This document shows positions 63,265-64,000 of a DNA stretch of 64,000 nucleotides, piece after piece. The notes under the pieces are model-generated. The model had not been told where the DNA came from. It searched no databases and saw only the letters and a program-made list of their open reading frames with translations. The stretch lies in contig OZ038531.1 of assembly GCA_964036665.1 (NCBI GenBank), forward strand, positions 12,028,168-12,092,167. The letters are read 5' to 3'. Origin of the DNA: Gordius sp. MW1 (taxonomy: Eukaryota > Nematomorpha > Gordioida > Gordea > Gordiidae). Position 1 is the stretch's first letter. Every line of letters starts with the position of its first letter. Both the position numbers and the translations under genes were made by a program.

Positions 63265-64000
63265 CGTTGTCTTTTGTCAAAATGATAGTTCTCGCAGCTT
63301 AAAACCTCTTTTCGGAAGTCAATCGAGGATAATAGGATTCTCAAATTGGCTTACTTTTATATATATTTTTATGCTCTTTCACATAGAATCAAAAAAAATA
63401 AATATTTTTACCTCAAAATTTTTCACATATTTTTCTTTGAACCGTATTCATCCGATGAAAGTTGTCGTTTTCAGACGTGGTTTCTATGATCCCAAGTAAA
63501 AATTTATCAGAATTGAAAAACTATTACTTTGAAATCATGATCGCATAGAGCAGTTTTCAAAAATTAAGCACTCACGTTGCGATACAACAAACTAATCGCG
63601 ACAATAAAACGTTGTCTTTTGTCAAAATGATAGTTCTCGCAGCTTAAAACCTCTTTTCGGAAGTCATTCGAGGATAATAGGATTCTCAAATCGGCTTACT
63701 TTTATATATTTTTTCATGCTCTTTCACATAGAATTGATAAAAAGGAATATTTTTGCCTCAAAATTTTTCACATATTTTTCTTTGAACCGTATTCATCCGA
63801 TGAAAGTTGTAGTTTTCAGACGTGGTTTCTATGATCCCAAGTAAAAATTTATCAGAATCTAAAAACTATTACTTTGAAATCATGATCGCATAGAGCAGTT
63901 TTCAAAAATTAAGCACTCACGTTGCGATACAACAAACTAATCGCGACAATAAAACGTTGTCTTTTGTCAAAATGATAGTTCTCGCAGCTTAAAACCTCTT
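63265..64000 (+). repeat. Two full monomers and a 46-bp partial at window end
   Basis: The 63265 unit has TATATATTTTTATG and TCAAAAAAAATAAAT. The 63610 unit has CATTCGAGG, AAATCGGCTT, AATTGATAAAAAGG and GTTGTAG, so it is of the 53398/62065 type but keeps GCGATAC. The unit starting at 63955 is cut by the window edge. The array therefore continues beyond the window. Confidence 0.92.

Larger units (their letters stand above)
1..64000 (+). repeat. Satellite DNA array, ~345/351-bp monomer, head-to-tail
   Basis: The window is tandem copies of one AT-rich monomer and nothing else. Using CGTTGTCTTTTGTC as register, starts fall at 1, 345, 690, 1041, 1386, 1729, 2074, 2425 and so on to 63955. Most units are 345 or 351 bp; others (337-352 bp, and 323 bp at 37498 and 45799) differ by small indels. 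Landmarks in order are: the TTTTGTCAAAA palindrome; CTCGCAGCTTAAAACCTC; an A/T-rich core around monomer bases 85-175; CGTATTCATCCGATGAAAG; CAGACGTGGTTTCTATGAT; GATCGCATA; and a terminal dyad. All copies point the same way. Neighbouring monomers differ at recurrent sites while distant ones can be nearly identical, which is the mark of higher-order repeats. The setting is eukaryotic heterochromatin, possibly centromeric (inference). The family is not one I recognise. Confidence 0.98.

Noticed and set aside
1-64000. CRISPR-like array, because of regular repeats.
   Set aside because: There are no unique spacers. The whole 345-bp unit repeats, and unit length and composition are wrong for CRISPR.
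1-64000. Helitron, MITE or LTR remnants as the source of the repeat.
   Set aside because: I saw no long terminal repeats, target-site duplications, terminal inverted repeats or Helitron-like ends, and the dyad alone is too short to support this.

Overview
The whole 64 kb window is one uninterrupted satellite DNA array. A monomer of about 345 bp, or 351 bp in a second length form, repeats head-to-tail on the + strand. Taking CGTTGTCTTTTGTC as an arbitrary start, I placed 184 full-length monomers, one 5'-truncated monomer (from about 63087) and one cut by the window end (63955-64000). I saw no inverted monomers, transposons, RNA genes or CRISPR arrays, and no protein-coding gene. Every ORF longer than about 60 codons is a by-product of indels in the repeat. 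The monomer at 345-689 has 104 G+C of 345 bases (30%).

The organism must be a eukaryote with long satellite arrays. I do not recognise the monomer, so I do not name a taxon. A unit of about 345 bp, near two nucleosome repeats, fits centromeric or pericentromeric satellites of plants or animals, but nothing in the sequence proves centromere identity. There is no canonical CENP-B box. Each monomer does carry an 8-bp dyad (GTTGCGAT/ATCGCAAC). Its spacer is 11 or 17 bp, and this 6-bp difference is the source of the 345/351 length forms.

The array is built from higher-order repeats (HORs) at several nested scales. 1-2424: seven mixed monomers. 2425-6233: a 5-monomer HOR in two copies. 6234-8653: a run of the GATATC-type monomers. 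8654-12460: a second copy of 1-3112 carrying two extra monomers. 12461-13155: copy of a dimer. 13156-15948: a clean 4-monomer HOR in two copies. 15949-27443: an interlocked mosaic of copies at offsets 7667, 5223, 4173, about 2790 and 1050. 27444-29515: mixed monomers. 29516-35767 and 39213-45458: an 18-monomer block in two copies at a constant offset of 9697, itself made of a 4-monomer HOR. 35768-39212 and 45459-46812: more irregular linkers that share a 22-bp deletion monomer. 46813-53749 and 53750-60333: directly adjacent copies of a 20/19-monomer block. 60334-62754: a reshuffled partial third copy. 62755-64000: the most divergent part, with a deletion junction near 63087.

The biology visible here is array evolution by repeated unequal exchange, replication slippage or conversion. 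Crossovers fall inside monomers as well as between them. Offsets were found by matching rare shared variants by eye, so each boundary is good to about half a monomer.
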